The notes under the pieces are model-generated. The model saw only the letters and a program-made list of their open reading frames with translations. It was not told the DNA's origin and did not search any database. Source: Chlorogloeopsis fritschii (GTDB lineage: Bacteria; Cyanobacteriota; Cyanobacteriia; Cyanobacteriales; Nostocaceae). From it: 64,000 nucleotides of DNA. Numbering within the stretch: position 1 is the first letter of the stretch; every line of letters starts with the position of its first letter. Made by a program: the position numbers and the translations under genes. Shown piece after piece: positions 52,636 to 61,264 of this stretch. The stretch lies in assembly GCF_043099315.1 (NCBI RefSeq), contig NZ_CP170746.1. One strand, written 5' to 3'.

Positions 52636-53403
52636 TTGGAAACTCTCCTCAAAGCAAAACTGCGGTTAGAACAAGTTAATTTATATACAAAATTATCGGG
52701 TAATGCCCAAGGATATCCGATATTACAAGATATTTCTTTTGAGGTGTCTGAGGGCGATCGCATTGCTATTGTTGGGCCTTCAGGGGCTGGAAAAACTCAC
52801 TTATTGCGCCTGCTTAACCGTCTGAGTGAACCAACTAGCGGCAAAATATATCTAGACAATCAAGAGTATCATCAAATTCCTGTTTTGCAGCTGCGCGCTC
52901 AAGTTACACTTGTACCCCAAGAATCAAAGCTGTTGGGAATGACGGTGAAAGAAGCTTTGGCTTATCCCCTTGTTTTGCGCGGTTTGCCCAAACAGACAAT
53001 TCAGCAAAGAGTAAGTGACTGGATAGAACAACTGCACATTCCTGATGATTGGCTAGGAAGAACAGAAGTGCAACTTAGTGCTGGGCAACGCCAGCTAGTA
53101 GCGATCGCTCGTGCTTTAATCATCCAACCGCAAATTTTATTATTAGATGAGCCTACTTCTGCTTTAGATGCAGGTACCGCTTACCGCGTGATGCACATCC
53201 TCACCCAGTTGGCTCAAAGTCATAAAACTACTATTTTGATGGTAAATCATCAACTAGATATAGCTCAGATGTTTTGCACGCGGTTGTTACACCTAGCACA
53301 AGGACGTTTATTATCAAATCAGAGCGCTTCGAGTGTGGATTGGAATAAATTACGAGAAAGTTTAATACAAGCAGAAGCAGAAGTTAATGAAGAATGGGGA
53401 TAG
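52636..53403 (+). CDS. ABC transporter ATP-binding protein (FetA/YbbL-like)
   Basis: A 255-residue ABC ATPase. Walker A is GPSGAGKTH, the Q-loop is VPQES, the signature is LSAGQRQ, Walker B is ILLLDEPTSALD, and the switch His is in VNHQ. It resembles the ATPases of YbbL/FetA-type exporters (COG4619). No permease gene is adjacent; the only nearby membrane protein (51937-52497) is small and lacks a permease look. The start is TTG at 52636, giving a normal N-terminus. The substrate is unknown. Confidence 0.85.
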   Translation: METLLKAKLRLEQVNLYTKLSGNAQGYPILQDISFEVSEGDRIAIVGPSGAGKTHLLRLLNRLSEPTSGKIYLDNQEYHQIPVLQLRAQVTLVPQESKLLGMTVKEALAYPLVLRGLPKQTIQQRVSDWIEQLHIPDDWLGRTEVQLSAGQRQLVAIARALIIQPQILLLDEPTSALDAGTAYRVMHILTQLAQSHKTTILMVNHQLDIAQMFCTRLLHLAQGRLLSNQSASSVDWNKLRESLIQAEAEVNEEWG

Positions 53404-53470
53404 ATAGTGGATAGTGGTTAGTAGATAGTGGAAAATTGGCAATTAACTACTAACTACTAACTACTAACCC
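53404..53470. repeat. Heptad tandem repeats (TTAGTAG/TAACTAC type)
   Basis: The whole gap between the ABC ATPase and the convergent response regulator consists of TAGTGGA, TTAGTAG and ACTAACT-type repeat units. Confidence 0.8.
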
Positions 53471-54244
53471 TTATCTTTGAGTACTAACTGTTGATTGATG
53501 ATTAGTGAATCTCTCTGTTGTTAACTTTGCTTGTGAGTGTACCATATTAGTGTTATTATTTAAAATTTCCATGTTGAAGCGATATCCCACGTTACGAATA
53601 GTTTGAATTAAACTTGGTTGTCGCGGATCTAATTCAACTTTTTTCCGCAACGATAAAACGTGAGTATCTATAGTGCGGGGATTGTCGATAGCATCAGGCC
53701 AAGCACGGCGCAGCAACTCCGATCTACTCAAAGGCACTCCTCCGGCTTGTGCCAAAACATACAGCAAGCTGAATTCTTGGGGCGTTAAATCAATAAACTC
53801 CCCTTGAAAACGGACGCGACGCTGCACTAGATCGATTTGCAACGTCCCATAATCCAAGTAAGCTGGTGCAACAGGTGTGCGCTTGCGACGAATCAGCGCC
53901 TCCACTCGTGCCAGAAACTCCTGCATCCCAAAAGGTTTACAGAGGTAGTCATCTGCCCCCGCCTTCAAGCCAGCAACAATGTCAGCTTCAGTACTTCGGG
54001 CAGATAACATTAAGATTAATGGCTGCTGCTGACGATGTAACCAACGGCAAAACTCAATGCCATCTCCATCGGGCAAGTCAGCATCCAAGATGACTAGTGT
54101 TGGTTGATGGCTTAAAAAAACTTCCCTTGCCTGATAAATACTTGCAGCTTGATGCACCCGATAGTCCAGTTGTTGCAAGTGCCAGCCAAGCAACGACCTC
54201 AGATGGGGATTTCCCTCAACGATTTCAATACAAACCGAACCCAC
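53471..54244 (-). CDS. OmpR-family response regulator
   Basis: A 257-residue two-component regulator. The receiver domain (about 5-120) has the phosphoacceptor Asp54 in VILDADLPDGDG, a switch Ser in MLSARS and the conserved Lys in DDYLCKPF. Its acidic pocket is partly lost: VEGN replaces the usual V-D/E-D-D at residues 9-12. A winged-helix DNA-binding domain (about 130-230) follows, then a 25-residue polar tail. The start is GTG at 54244. No histidine kinase is adjacent. I cannot assign it to RpaA, RpaB or NblR with confidence. Confidence 0.9.
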   Translation of the reverse strand: MGSVCIEIVEGNPHLRSLLGWHLQQLDYRVHQAASIYQAREVFLSHQPTLVILDADLPDGDGIEFCRWLHRQQQPLILMLSARSTEADIVAGLKAGADDYLCKPFGMQEFLARVEALIRRKRTPVAPAYLDYGTLQIDLVQRRVRFQGEFIDLTPQEFSLLYVLAQAGGVPLSRSELLRRAWPDAIDNPRTIDTHVLSLRKKVELDPRQPSLIQTIRNVGYRFNMEILNNNTNMVHSQAKLTTERFTNHQSTVSTQR

Positions 54245-54801
54245 GGTGGCAAGACCCCTTAGCGTGCATGACTTTCAAAGTAACAAAGCCTCTGTCTTAG
54301 GTTTTGTAACCCTTGTTACTTCAACAGCTATTGACTTTTAATTTACTCATACTACATCTGACCAAATATTCACTCAAAAGCCTTGCCCTAAGCCAAGTTA
54401 GTCATTTTATTAAATTTTTGTTATTATTGTTAAAAGTTTTTTGGTTAAGTATGCTGTTGGCAAACCATTTACCAACGAAAAGCGAGTGCGCTTATTTTCC
54501 ACAAATAGGAATTTATATCGTCTATCCGTTGAGGAGAAATTAAGAGCTATTAAATACCAATCCTTAAGCAAATCGATAAATTTTAAAGCTCTACTCGTAG
54601 ATTTTGAATATAACAATACCTTACCAAGCCACCTATTTTCCTGTTTTCTAACTTAGGATTGATTTAGACAGCAACTTATAAGGTGTATCTCCCAAAGCAG
54701 ATGATAGAGGTTTGAAATTTATATCAAACTGAAAGTGATACTTCACTTTTAAGCGTGAATAATTTACAATTCTCATTCCAAAGAGATTTTTATAGCAGTA
54801 T
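54245..54801. other. AT-rich intergenic region
   Basis: These 557 bases separate divergent genes. Overlapping frames of 60-76 codons on both strands are low in information and are not called. I recognise no repeat or RNA gene. Confidence 0.45.
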
Positions 54802-55053
54802 ATGCTCCAAGACACACAAACCATCCGCTATTACCAAAGATTAACCGACGCCTTCGTCGAGTTGTGGAATCGCGGTTATCGTCCTGATGATATGCGGATG
54901 TATTTGGATGGTTATCTAGCCGCGCTACGACACAGTAATGCTATTGAACCTTATTTGATCCATCGCCTAGAGGAGGAAGCAACTCGCTACTTATATGATG
55001 TATCAAATTTTACGATGACACAACCTGAGCCAGAACCAGATTACTATAAGTGA
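54802..55053 (+). CDS. DUF6761-like cyanobacterial protein
   Basis: An 83-residue soluble helical protein (MLQDTQTIRYYQRLTDAFVE, then LWNRGYRPDDMRMYLDGYLAALR). I associate it with the cyanobacterial family DUF6761, from memory and with moderate certainty. The C-terminus is acidic and proline-rich (TQPEPEPDYYK). The function is unknown. The ATG start is clear, and a terminator-like hairpin follows at 55166. Confidence 0.7.
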   Translation: MLQDTQTIRYYQRLTDAFVELWNRGYRPDDMRMYLDGYLAALRHSNAIEPYLIHRLEEEATRYLYDVSNFTMTQPEPEPDYYK

Positions 55054-55355
55054 CATTTTATATTAATCATTCATAGTTAATACTGATTGACGCAGGCTAT
55101 TGTAACATAATTTTTGTCTGAGTCAACTATGGCAATGGTATGAAATTTGGAGATTTTTGAGGAATAAATCCCCTTGTTGGCGTTTAAGACTTACGGCTGA
55201 GGGGATTTTTTGTAGGGTAGTACAAAAATTAGGACACGGAGACGCGCAAACATGGGGAAAGAGGTAGCTCACGCTTTTGTAATTTAGGCATCCATGAAAA
55301 AGGTGCGTAACGCGATCGCATCACCCACCCAATAAATTTGATATTTCTTTACGAT
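55054..55355. other. Intergenic region with terminator
   Basis: These 302 bases between convergent genes contain the hairpin at 55166-55211 and no coding frame. Confidence 0.5.
55166..55211 (+). terminator. Terminator after DUF6761-like gene
   Basis: Arms AAATCCCCT (55166-55174) and AGGGGATTT (55200-55208) enclose a 25-nt loop and run into TTTTTT. It lies about 110 bp past the stop codon. Confidence 0.7.
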
Positions 55356-55679
55356 TTATGAAGCTAAAGCCACTTCTACCATTTGCTGCAACTCGCCTTT
55401 TTGGTAAAGCTCAATCATGATATCTGAACCACCAATGAATTGACCGTTGATATAAACTTGGGGAATTGTCGGCCAGTTAGAGTATTCTTTGATTCCCTGA
55501 CGGATTTCGTAGTCATCTAGAATATTAACGGTTTCAAAGGGAACTCCTAATGTGTTTAAAATCTGAACAACGTTGTTGGAGAAGCCGCACATAGGCATCA
55601 ACTTAGTTCCCTTCATGAAAACCAGAATCTTGTTTTCTTTTACTAAGTTGTCAATTCGCTCTTTGAGTTCTGGTGTCAT
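55356..55679 (-). CDS. grxD: Monothiol glutaredoxin (CGFS type)
   Basis: A 107-residue glutaredoxin with the CGFS active site (MPMCGFSNNV), the FMKGTK lead-in, and WPTIPQVYINGQFIGGSD downstream for glutathione binding. Monothiol CGFS glutaredoxins carry a bridging 2Fe-2S cluster and work in Fe-S delivery and iron sensing rather than disulfide reduction. The bolA gene lies 73 bp upstream on the same strand. Grx4 and BolA proteins form heterodimers that share a cluster, so the pairing is functionally sensible. Confidence 0.96.
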   Translation of the reverse strand: MTPELKERIDNLVKENKILVFMKGTKLMPMCGFSNNVVQILNTLGVPFETVNILDDYEIRQGIKEYSNWPTIPQVYINGQFIGGSDIMIELYQKGELQQMVEVALAS

Positions 55680-55752
55680 AGTCTTTTCCGATTTTCTGTT
55701 ACTTATAAGTCGTTAGTCATTAATCCATAGTACCTAGTGCAAAAATTTTTGA

Positions 55753-56004
55753 CTATTGGCTGCTTTGCCAACCTTCAGGAGTATAGGTTTTTAGCGCCAA
55801 GGCATGAATCGCTTCAGTAGACATAGCTTGTTGCAGCGCACCATAAACCAACTGGTGTTGTTGCACTAGTCCCTTACCTGCAAACTGCGATGAAACTACT
55901 GTGACTTGGTAGTGATCGCCGCCACCAGTCAAGTCTTGCACCTGAATTTGGGCATCTGGCAGTTCCGCCTTGATCATTGTCTCAATCTGCTGCGGACTAA
56001 TCAT
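55753..56004 (-). CDS. BolA family protein
   Basis: An 83-residue BolA-like protein (PQQIETMIKAELPDAQIQV, then GDHYQVTVVSSQFAGKG). The conserved His in LVQQHQLVY is a known Fe-S cluster ligand when paired with a monothiol glutaredoxin. It is directly upstream of grxD and probably co-transcribed. Predicted role: regulation of iron or Fe-S homeostasis through the BolA-Grx complex. Length is normal and the ATG start is clear. Confidence 0.93.
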   Translation of the reverse strand: MISPQQIETMIKAELPDAQIQVQDLTGGGDHYQVTVVSSQFAGKGLVQQHQLVYGALQQAMSTEAIHALALKTYTPEGWQSSQ

Positions 56005-56232
56005 CGCAATTCCTACAAAACTTCTTTTCTATTATTAGCAATAATTGACGTTATTACGTGCCAATGTGAGGATTTGGCAAGGTTAAGCAGAAACGCGCTT
56101 TCTAGCAGTATTTTTAGAAAGTGCGTACTCTTTGAGATTCACAAACCCATCCTACCATCAGATACGCAAAAGTCCGCCTACCTACTGGCGGCGGTCTATA
56201 AAAGAAATTGATGCCAGCTATAGTGCTTGTAA

Positions 56233-56838
56233 TTATTTCTGGGATGAGGAAGAGGTGCTGTTTGCTCCTCTAGGGAAAGGAGCATCAACAAATCCTAACT
56301 CCAACAATTGCTGGTAAGCTTTCTTACCTAAATCCCGTGTGGGATTTTGACTTTTAACAATTTGAATGAGCAATGGCACTGCTAATTCTGGTTTATTTTG
56401 CGCTCTGTGTACAAGGGCTAATTGATAGGTAGCTTCGTCTCGCATTTGAGCAGTTTCTAGTGCCTTTTTCCGCTGGGCGTCGGCAACTCTGTTATCAATA
56501 CCAGAAAAACTAGAGTTGAGATCTTGGTAGAAATTTGATAGCTGATTAAAAACTAATCGTGCTTCTTGAAGTTTTTTCGCAGCAGCATCATAGTTTTGGG
56601 AATTGACAGCTTGGCTTGCCTCTGACATCAAACGCTTACCTCCGTCAAGGCTCAATATACTGTTATTTTGCACTGCTGGACGGAGAGTATTAGGGTTATT
56701 GGGATCAATAGGTTGTGGTTGGTTGGGAGTATTTGTTAGCGTTGGTTTTTGAGCATGAACGGGTAATAGCAGGCTAAGGGCTGCTATGACTGATAAAAAA
56801 CTGCAGCGAATTAAGGGGACAGTTACTGCCGACTTCAT
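56233..56838 (-). CDS. Exported helical repeat protein, function unknown
   Basis: A 201-residue protein with a signal peptide at about 1-30 (VIAALSLLLPVHAQ), a Pro/Asn-rich segment to about 60, and then helical repeats resembling TPR (about 70-185). The ATG at 56838 is chosen because it places the signal peptide at the N-terminus; the frame is open 26 codons further upstream. I do not recognise a named family. It is divergent from the subtilase gene, sharing a 171-bp upstream region. Confidence 0.72.
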   Translation of the reverse strand: MKSAVTVPLIRCSFLSVIAALSLLLPVHAQKPTLTNTPNQPQPIDPNNPNTLRPAVQNNSILSLDGGKRLMSEASQAVNSQNYDAAAKKLQEARLVFNQLSNFYQDLNSSFSGIDNRVADAQRKKALETAQMRDEATYQLALVHRAQNKPELAVPLLIQIVKSQNPTRDLGKKAYQQLLELGFVDAPFPRGANSTSSSSQK

Positions 56839-57009
56839 GGGATAAATTTGTGCAACAACTAAACAAAAATTTATAGGAACTTCGCGTATCTTAACTCTGT
56901 TTTGGACTTTGACCAAACAAAGTCACATATTGAAGTTTCTCCGATCTAGACTGCAAATGAATCAAATCATGTTCCCATTGCCTCTTTAGCGTATTTTAAA
57001 TGAGTAGCC

Positions 57010-59112
57010 ATGAACGATCGCCTAAATTCTTCTGATGTTTCTTCTGTTGGAGTACCCACAACTAGTCTGGGGTTGATTTTACAACGTGGTGGCGAAGAAT
57101 TGATATTAGAAAAGGTGAGCGATCGCTTCACCATTCGTCCCATTGATGACATTTCACCCAAACAACTATCTCAAGCAAATTGGGGCAGTTGGTGTCGTAG
57201 TATTCCCAAAGCAGAACTGGCATTATTTACAGTTGCACCCCCACAGCTAGATAAAGCAATGTCCGTGGCGCGTGCTTCCCACAATGTGGCATTTGCCAGT
57301 CATGTTTATCAAATCAAAGATAATCCTGCTGCGAACATTTATTTGACTAACCAAATTACCATTCAATTTGCCTCCTGGGTAGATGCTGCCACCATTAATG
57401 CCATTACCACAAAATTTGGCTTAATCCAAGCTAAATCTGTTCCTACTCTTGCCAATACTTTTGTTTTTTTAGTCAGCGAACAAGCTACAGAAAATCCCAT
57501 TAAAATTACCAATCATTTAATTTCATTGCCAGAGGTTTTAGTTGCTGAACCAAATATCATTGTTCATCAGCAACATCATTACCAACCGCGCGATCCTCTC
57601 TATCCGCAGCAATGGTATCTCAACCACAAAGGCGGCAATCAATTGGCTAATGGTTCTCATATTTTTGTAGAAAATGCTTGGGATATCACTCGCGGTGTTC
57701 GTTCCGTGGTGGTGGCAGTGGTAGACGATTCCTTTGATTTAAATCACCCAGATTTTCAAGGTAGTGGCAAAATTGTTGCTCCCAGGGATTTCAAAGAAAA
57801 TGACTTTTTGCCCTTACCTGACGAGCAAGAAACTAGCCACGGTACAGCTTGCGCCGGAATAGCACTGGCAGAAGAAAATGGTACGGGAATTGCTGGGGTT
57901 GCTCCTGGTTGTGCTTTGATGCCCATTCGTACTACTGGCTTTTTAGATGATGAATCTATCGAAGCGATTTTCGATTGGGCAAGCGAAAAAGGAGCTAGTA
58001 TAATTTCTTGCAGCTGGGGAGCATCAGCGATTTACTTCCCATTGTCCTTGCGCCAACGCGCTGCTATTACTCGTGCTGCCACTAGAGGACGTAATGGCAA
58101 GGGTTGTGTGATTTTATTTGCTGCTGGTAATGCCAATCGCCCAATTAACGGTAGTGTGTACGAACAGGGTTGGGAGAAAAATATTATTAAAGGTAATACA
58201 AAATGGCTAAGTGGATTTGCGGTGCATCCAGATGTAATTGCGGTGGCTGCTTCCACTAGTTTAAATAAAAAAGCTGCTTACAGTAATTGGGGCACTAATA
58301 TTTCAGTATGTGCGCCTAGCAACAACGCTTCACCAGGGATGTGGTTTCAACAGACAGGTTATATCTACACTCAGCCTGCGATCGCCACAGCAATTTCTGG
58401 GCGAGGTATGTTTACTACCGATCAGGTAGGGGCTGCTGGCTACGATCCGAGCAACTTTACCGATAACTTTGGCGGAACTTCCAGTGCTACTCCCGTAGTT
58501 GCAGGTGTAGCAGCACTGATTTTATCGGTGAATCCAGACTTGAGCGCTAAACAAGTAAAACGCATTCTGGAAGAAACCGCTGATAAAATTGTTGACCTTG
58601 ATGCTGATGCCCAGTTAGGTTTGCGTTATGGCAGTTACGATGAGAACGGCCATTCGCAATGGTTTGGTTATGGGAAGGTGAATGCTTTGCGGGCAGTGCA
58701 AGCAGCACAACAGCTACGAACAGTTATGGTGAGCGCTACCCGGCAAATCGGAGGACAGAATCAGAATCAGGTTGCAATCCCAGATAATGATTTACAAGGA
58801 ATTAAAAGCGCGATCGCAATCTCTGACTCCAGTCTAATTAAAGATATTCAGGTAAGCGTCAATATTAGCCACGATTTTTTAGGCGATGTGGAGATTTATT
58901 TGATTGCTCCTAACAATCATCTTGTACTACTGCAAAATCGCACCTTAGGACGCCGTAGCGAATTACAAGCTACTTATACAGTGGAATCTCACCCAATCCT
59001 CCAGCAGTTACTATCTTTACCAGCCAATGGACGTTGGCAATTGTGGGTAATTGATCGGGTATTGCAAGATGTGGGCAAATTGAATAACTGGGAGTTAACT
59101 TTGGGGATTTAG
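57010..59112 (+). CDS. Subtilisin-like protease (S8) with P domain, PrcA-like
   Basis: A 700-residue serine protease. The catalytic triad is Asp239 (VVAVVDDSFD), His277 (SHGTACAG) and Ser491 (GGTSSATP), with Asn374 as the oxyanion residue. A 190-residue N-terminal region may be a propeptide or inhibitory domain. A C-terminal proprotein-convertase P domain (about 590-700) ends LNNWELTLGI. I see no classical signal peptide. The architecture resembles PrcA, the calcium-dependent protease of Anabaena, but I cannot confirm orthology. Aspartate-rich loops would suit calcium binding. Confidence 0.9.
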   Translation: MNDRLNSSDVSSVGVPTTSLGLILQRGGEELILEKVSDRFTIRPIDDISPKQLSQANWGSWCRSIPKAELALFTVAPPQLDKAMSVARASHNVAFASHVYQIKDNPAANIYLTNQITIQFASWVDAATINAITTKFGLIQAKSVPTLANTFVFLVSEQATENPIKITNHLISLPEVLVAEPNIIVHQQHHYQPRDPLYPQQWYLNHKGGNQLANGSHIFVENAWDITRGVRSVVVAVVDDSFDLNHPDFQGSGKIVAPRDFKENDFLPLPDEQETSHGTACAGIALAEENGTGIAGVAPGCALMPIRTTGFLDDESIEAIFDWASEKGASIISCSWGASAIYFPLSLRQRAAITRAATRGRNGKGCVILFAAGNANRPINGSVYEQGWEKNIIKGNTKWLSGFAVHPDVIAVAASTSLNKKAAYSNWGTNISVCAPSNNASPGMWFQQTGYIYTQPAIATAISGRGMFTTDQVGAAGYDPSNFTDNFGGTSSATPVVAGVAALILSVNPDLSAKQVKRILEETADKIVDLDADAQLGLRYGSYDENGHSQWFGYGKVNALRAVQAAQQLRTVMVSATRQIGGQNQNQVAIPDNDLQGIKSAIAISDSSLIKDIQVSVNISHDFLGDVEIYLIAPNNHLVLLQNRTLGRRSELQATYTVESHPILQQLLSLPANGRWQLWVIDRVLQDVGKLNNWELTLGI

Positions 59113-59239
59113 GGAATAGGGGACAGGGGACAGGGGATAGGGGACAGGTGATAGGGGGAGTAATTGTAGAGACGCTTCGGTTCCTCGCGTCTCTACCCAA
59201 TGACCAATGACTAATGACAAATGACTAATAACTAACAAA
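59113..59239. repeat. Heptad repeats flanking TGTAGAGACGCG copy 4
   Basis: GGGGACA-type repeats (59113-59160) and ATGACTA/ACTAATA-type repeats (59198-59239) flank the fourth copy of the dispersed inverted repeat (GTAGAGACGC at 59166-59175, GCGTCTCTAC at 59187-59196). The whole gap between the subtilase and plsC is repeat DNA. Confidence 0.82.
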
Positions 59240-60007
59240 TCAAGAATTCGGCATTTCGACAAATGTATGAGTAGCGATCGCTGATTCATCATGGCTCAAT
59301 AGTTTAAGTGCCTTTGCTAAATCAGTTGTCAGGCGTTTGGCATCTTGTTTGCTATTACCACTTACGTAATCTGCTACCTGAATAGGTGAACCGATGTGAA
59401 TGCTGACATTAGTACCCCAATGAGGGTAAGGATCGCTGTAGTTGATACCGATGGGTACTATTTTCACTCCTAGTTCTGGGTAGCCAGATTCAGCAGTTAA
59501 AGCCAGACGAGCAATTCCAGGTTTCAAAGGATGCACTTTACCATCACGGAAAATACCACCTTCTGGGAAAATAACTAGGGGTTCTTTTTGCTGAAGTATT
59601 TGGACTCCGTGACGTAAAGTCGTAACTGACGGGTGTTTAATATCTACAGGAAACCCCCCCATCCGGCGAACAAACCAGCCTTGTAAACCTTGGCACTCTG
59701 TAATAGTTACCATGTAGCGTAAGTCTCGTCCTGTAATCCAGCGTCCTGCTACGTAGGGTACAAGTATTGCATCCCAACGCGAGCGATGGGTAGGAGCAAA
59801 AATTACAGGGCCAGTTAGGGGAATATTTTCTTTTCCGGTGATTTGAATCTGCCCAAAAAATAATGGTAGAAAGTTATACCCTAAAAAATAAGCTAAAGGA
59901 GTTAACCAAGGAGAAATCCATGAAGTAGTAGAAGCCACCTTCGCATTTACTTGGGTGCTGGCTAATTTGTTCTGACAGGTATAGTCGGAGGAGTGAATTT
60001 CCATCAT
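59240..60007 (-). CDS. plsC: 1-acyl-sn-glycerol-3-phosphate acyltransferase
   Basis: About 255 residues. The acyltransferase block I motif is a THRSRWD variant of NHxxxxD in FAPTHRSRWDAI, and the FPEG motif is in VIFPEGGIFRDG. It should acylate lysophosphatidic acid to phosphatidic acid at the membrane. The N-terminal 45 residues are poorly conserved. I placed the start at the ATG at 60007; a GTG at 60070 adds 21 residues and cannot be excluded. No ribosome-binding site decides. It is followed upstream by tadA on the same strand. Confidence 0.88.
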   Translation of the reverse strand: MMEIHSSDYTCQNKLASTQVNAKVASTTSWISPWLTPLAYFLGYNFLPLFFGQIQITGKENIPLTGPVIFAPTHRSRWDAILVPYVAGRWITGRDLRYMVTITECQGLQGWFVRRMGGFPVDIKHPSVTTLRHGVQILQQKEPLVIFPEGGIFRDGKVHPLKPGIARLALTAESGYPELGVKIVPIGINYSDPYPHWGTNVSIHIGSPIQVADYVSGNSKQDAKRLTTDLAKALKLLSHDESAIATHTFVEMPNS

Positions 60008-60127
60008 GACGGTGGCTGCTGACTGTTGGGTAAACTTTTGCAATGTGATAAAAGTATGGACTAAATACACCGTAGATTTTCTTTCCAGACTTGTGTCACA
60101 CCAGCTGGACAGTTTTACCTCTGTCCG

Positions 60128-60613
60128 TTAGTCTTTTGGATGTCGCAGATTAGCAAACCAGCTTTGCAACTGCTGACGACAGGCAGATTCTTGAATGCCT
60201 CCAATTACACGCAAACGGTGATTAGACACTGCACTGTCGGGGATATTGGCAACAGTACGAATTGCACCAGTTTTGGGGTCATCTAACCCATATACTAAAA
60301 GTTTGATCCGGGCTTGGATGATTGCACCTGCGCACATCGGACAAGGTTCGAGAGTAACGTAGAGAGTACATTGATTTAGACGCCAAGTTTTTAACTTACT
60401 AGTGGCTGCTCTGATGGCAATTATCTCCGCATGAGCTGTTGGATCTTGGTCGCGTTCTTTTCTATTTTCGCCTTCTGCGATCGCTTCCCCAAAAGAATCA
60501 AGAATTACAGCACCGACAGGAACTTCACCTGCATTACCTGCTTGTTCTGCTAATTGTATGGCGCGATCCATCCACTGGCAATGTATAAGATATTCTGTGT
60601 ATTTGAGTGACAT
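60128..60613 (-). CDS. tadA: tRNA-specific adenosine deaminase
   Basis: A 161-residue enzyme that deaminates adenosine 34 to inosine in the anticodon of tRNA-Arg. The zinc and catalytic motifs are HAEIIAIRAA (His and Glu) and EPCPMCAGAI (two Cys). I chose the ATG at 60613; the frame is open four codons upstream to a TTG. Length and domain content are standard. It is an essential gene in most bacteria. Confidence 0.95.
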   Translation of the reverse strand: MSLKYTEYLIHCQWMDRAIQLAEQAGNAGEVPVGAVILDSFGEAIAEGENRKERDQDPTAHAEIIAIRAATSKLKTWRLNQCTLYVTLEPCPMCAGAIIQARIKLLVYGLDDPKTGAIRTVANIPDSAVSNHRLRVIGGIQESACRQQLQSWFANLRHPKD

Positions 60614-60635
60614 ATTTTGAGGCAAAGAATGCCCT

Positions 60636-60683
60636 TAGACTAGAAGTCTACGGCTACACAAACAAAGCCCGTCTGCACGGGCT
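60636..60683. repeat. Two hairpins between grxC and tadA
   Basis: TAGAC/GTCTA (60636-60650) is followed by AGCCCGT/ACGGGCT (60666-60683) with a 4-nt loop. The second stem is strong and could terminate the grxC transcript. The pair resembles small dispersed repeats I associate with filamentous cyanobacteria. Confidence 0.6.
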
Positions 60684-60702
60684 AATGACTTTCAGACAAT
60701 GT

Positions 60703-61017
60703 TTAAAGTGCTGGTTGGGCTAAAAGAGTGTCGAGTTGACCTTTTGTGTCTAACTCATACAGATCATCACAACCACCAACGTGTTGATTATTAATGAAAA
60801 TCTGCGGTACAGTACGGCGTCCGTTGGCGCGTTCTGCCATTTTTGCTCTCGCTGCTTCGTTACCGTCAATCTTGTATTCGGTGAACTTGACACCCTTCCA
60901 CCACAGCAGCATCTTGGCGCGGATGCAGTAAGGGCAGGTTTGCCAAGTGTAAATCTCAACGTTGGCTTTCATGCGTTCGGGATGACGATTGAGAAGAGGA
61001 TTGAGAAAGTCCAGCAT
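60703..61017 (-). CDS. grxC: Glutaredoxin 3 (dithiol)
   Basis: A 104-residue glutaredoxin with the CPYC active site (WQTCPYCIRAK) and the TVPQIFINNQHVGGCDDL glutathione-binding segment. It reduces protein disulfides and glutathionylated proteins using glutathione. The first 15 residues (MLDFLNPLLNRHPER) precede the usual core; I keep them because cyanobacterial members often carry a similar extension. An internal ATG at 60972 is the alternative start. Confidence 0.94.
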   Translation of the reverse strand: MLDFLNPLLNRHPERMKANVEIYTWQTCPYCIRAKMLLWWKGVKFTEYKIDGNEAARAKMAERANGRRTVPQIFINNQHVGGCDDLYELDTKGQLDTLLAQPAL

Positions 61018-61264
61018 AATAGAAAAATCGCAAGCTAAAAGTGTGACGTTCTATAAACGTCTGTATGGATTCTAATAAATTTATTTGTCTCAACATTAAG
61101 GATATTCATCTGTCCAGTGAACACTTTTGATACCCCTAAGTAAATAAAACCGACAGTTAAGACTATTTTCCACGTTCCCAGTGGTATCCGCCCTTTGGTA
61201 GACTGTAAAACTGAAATCGCCAAATGAAAAGTCGCAAAATCAAGCTATCGAGAGGGCAGACTCT

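Noticed and set aside
54313..54656. Overlapping frames of 68-76 codons on both strands
   Set aside because: They overlap each other in an AT-rich gap and show no conserved features or ribosome-binding sites.
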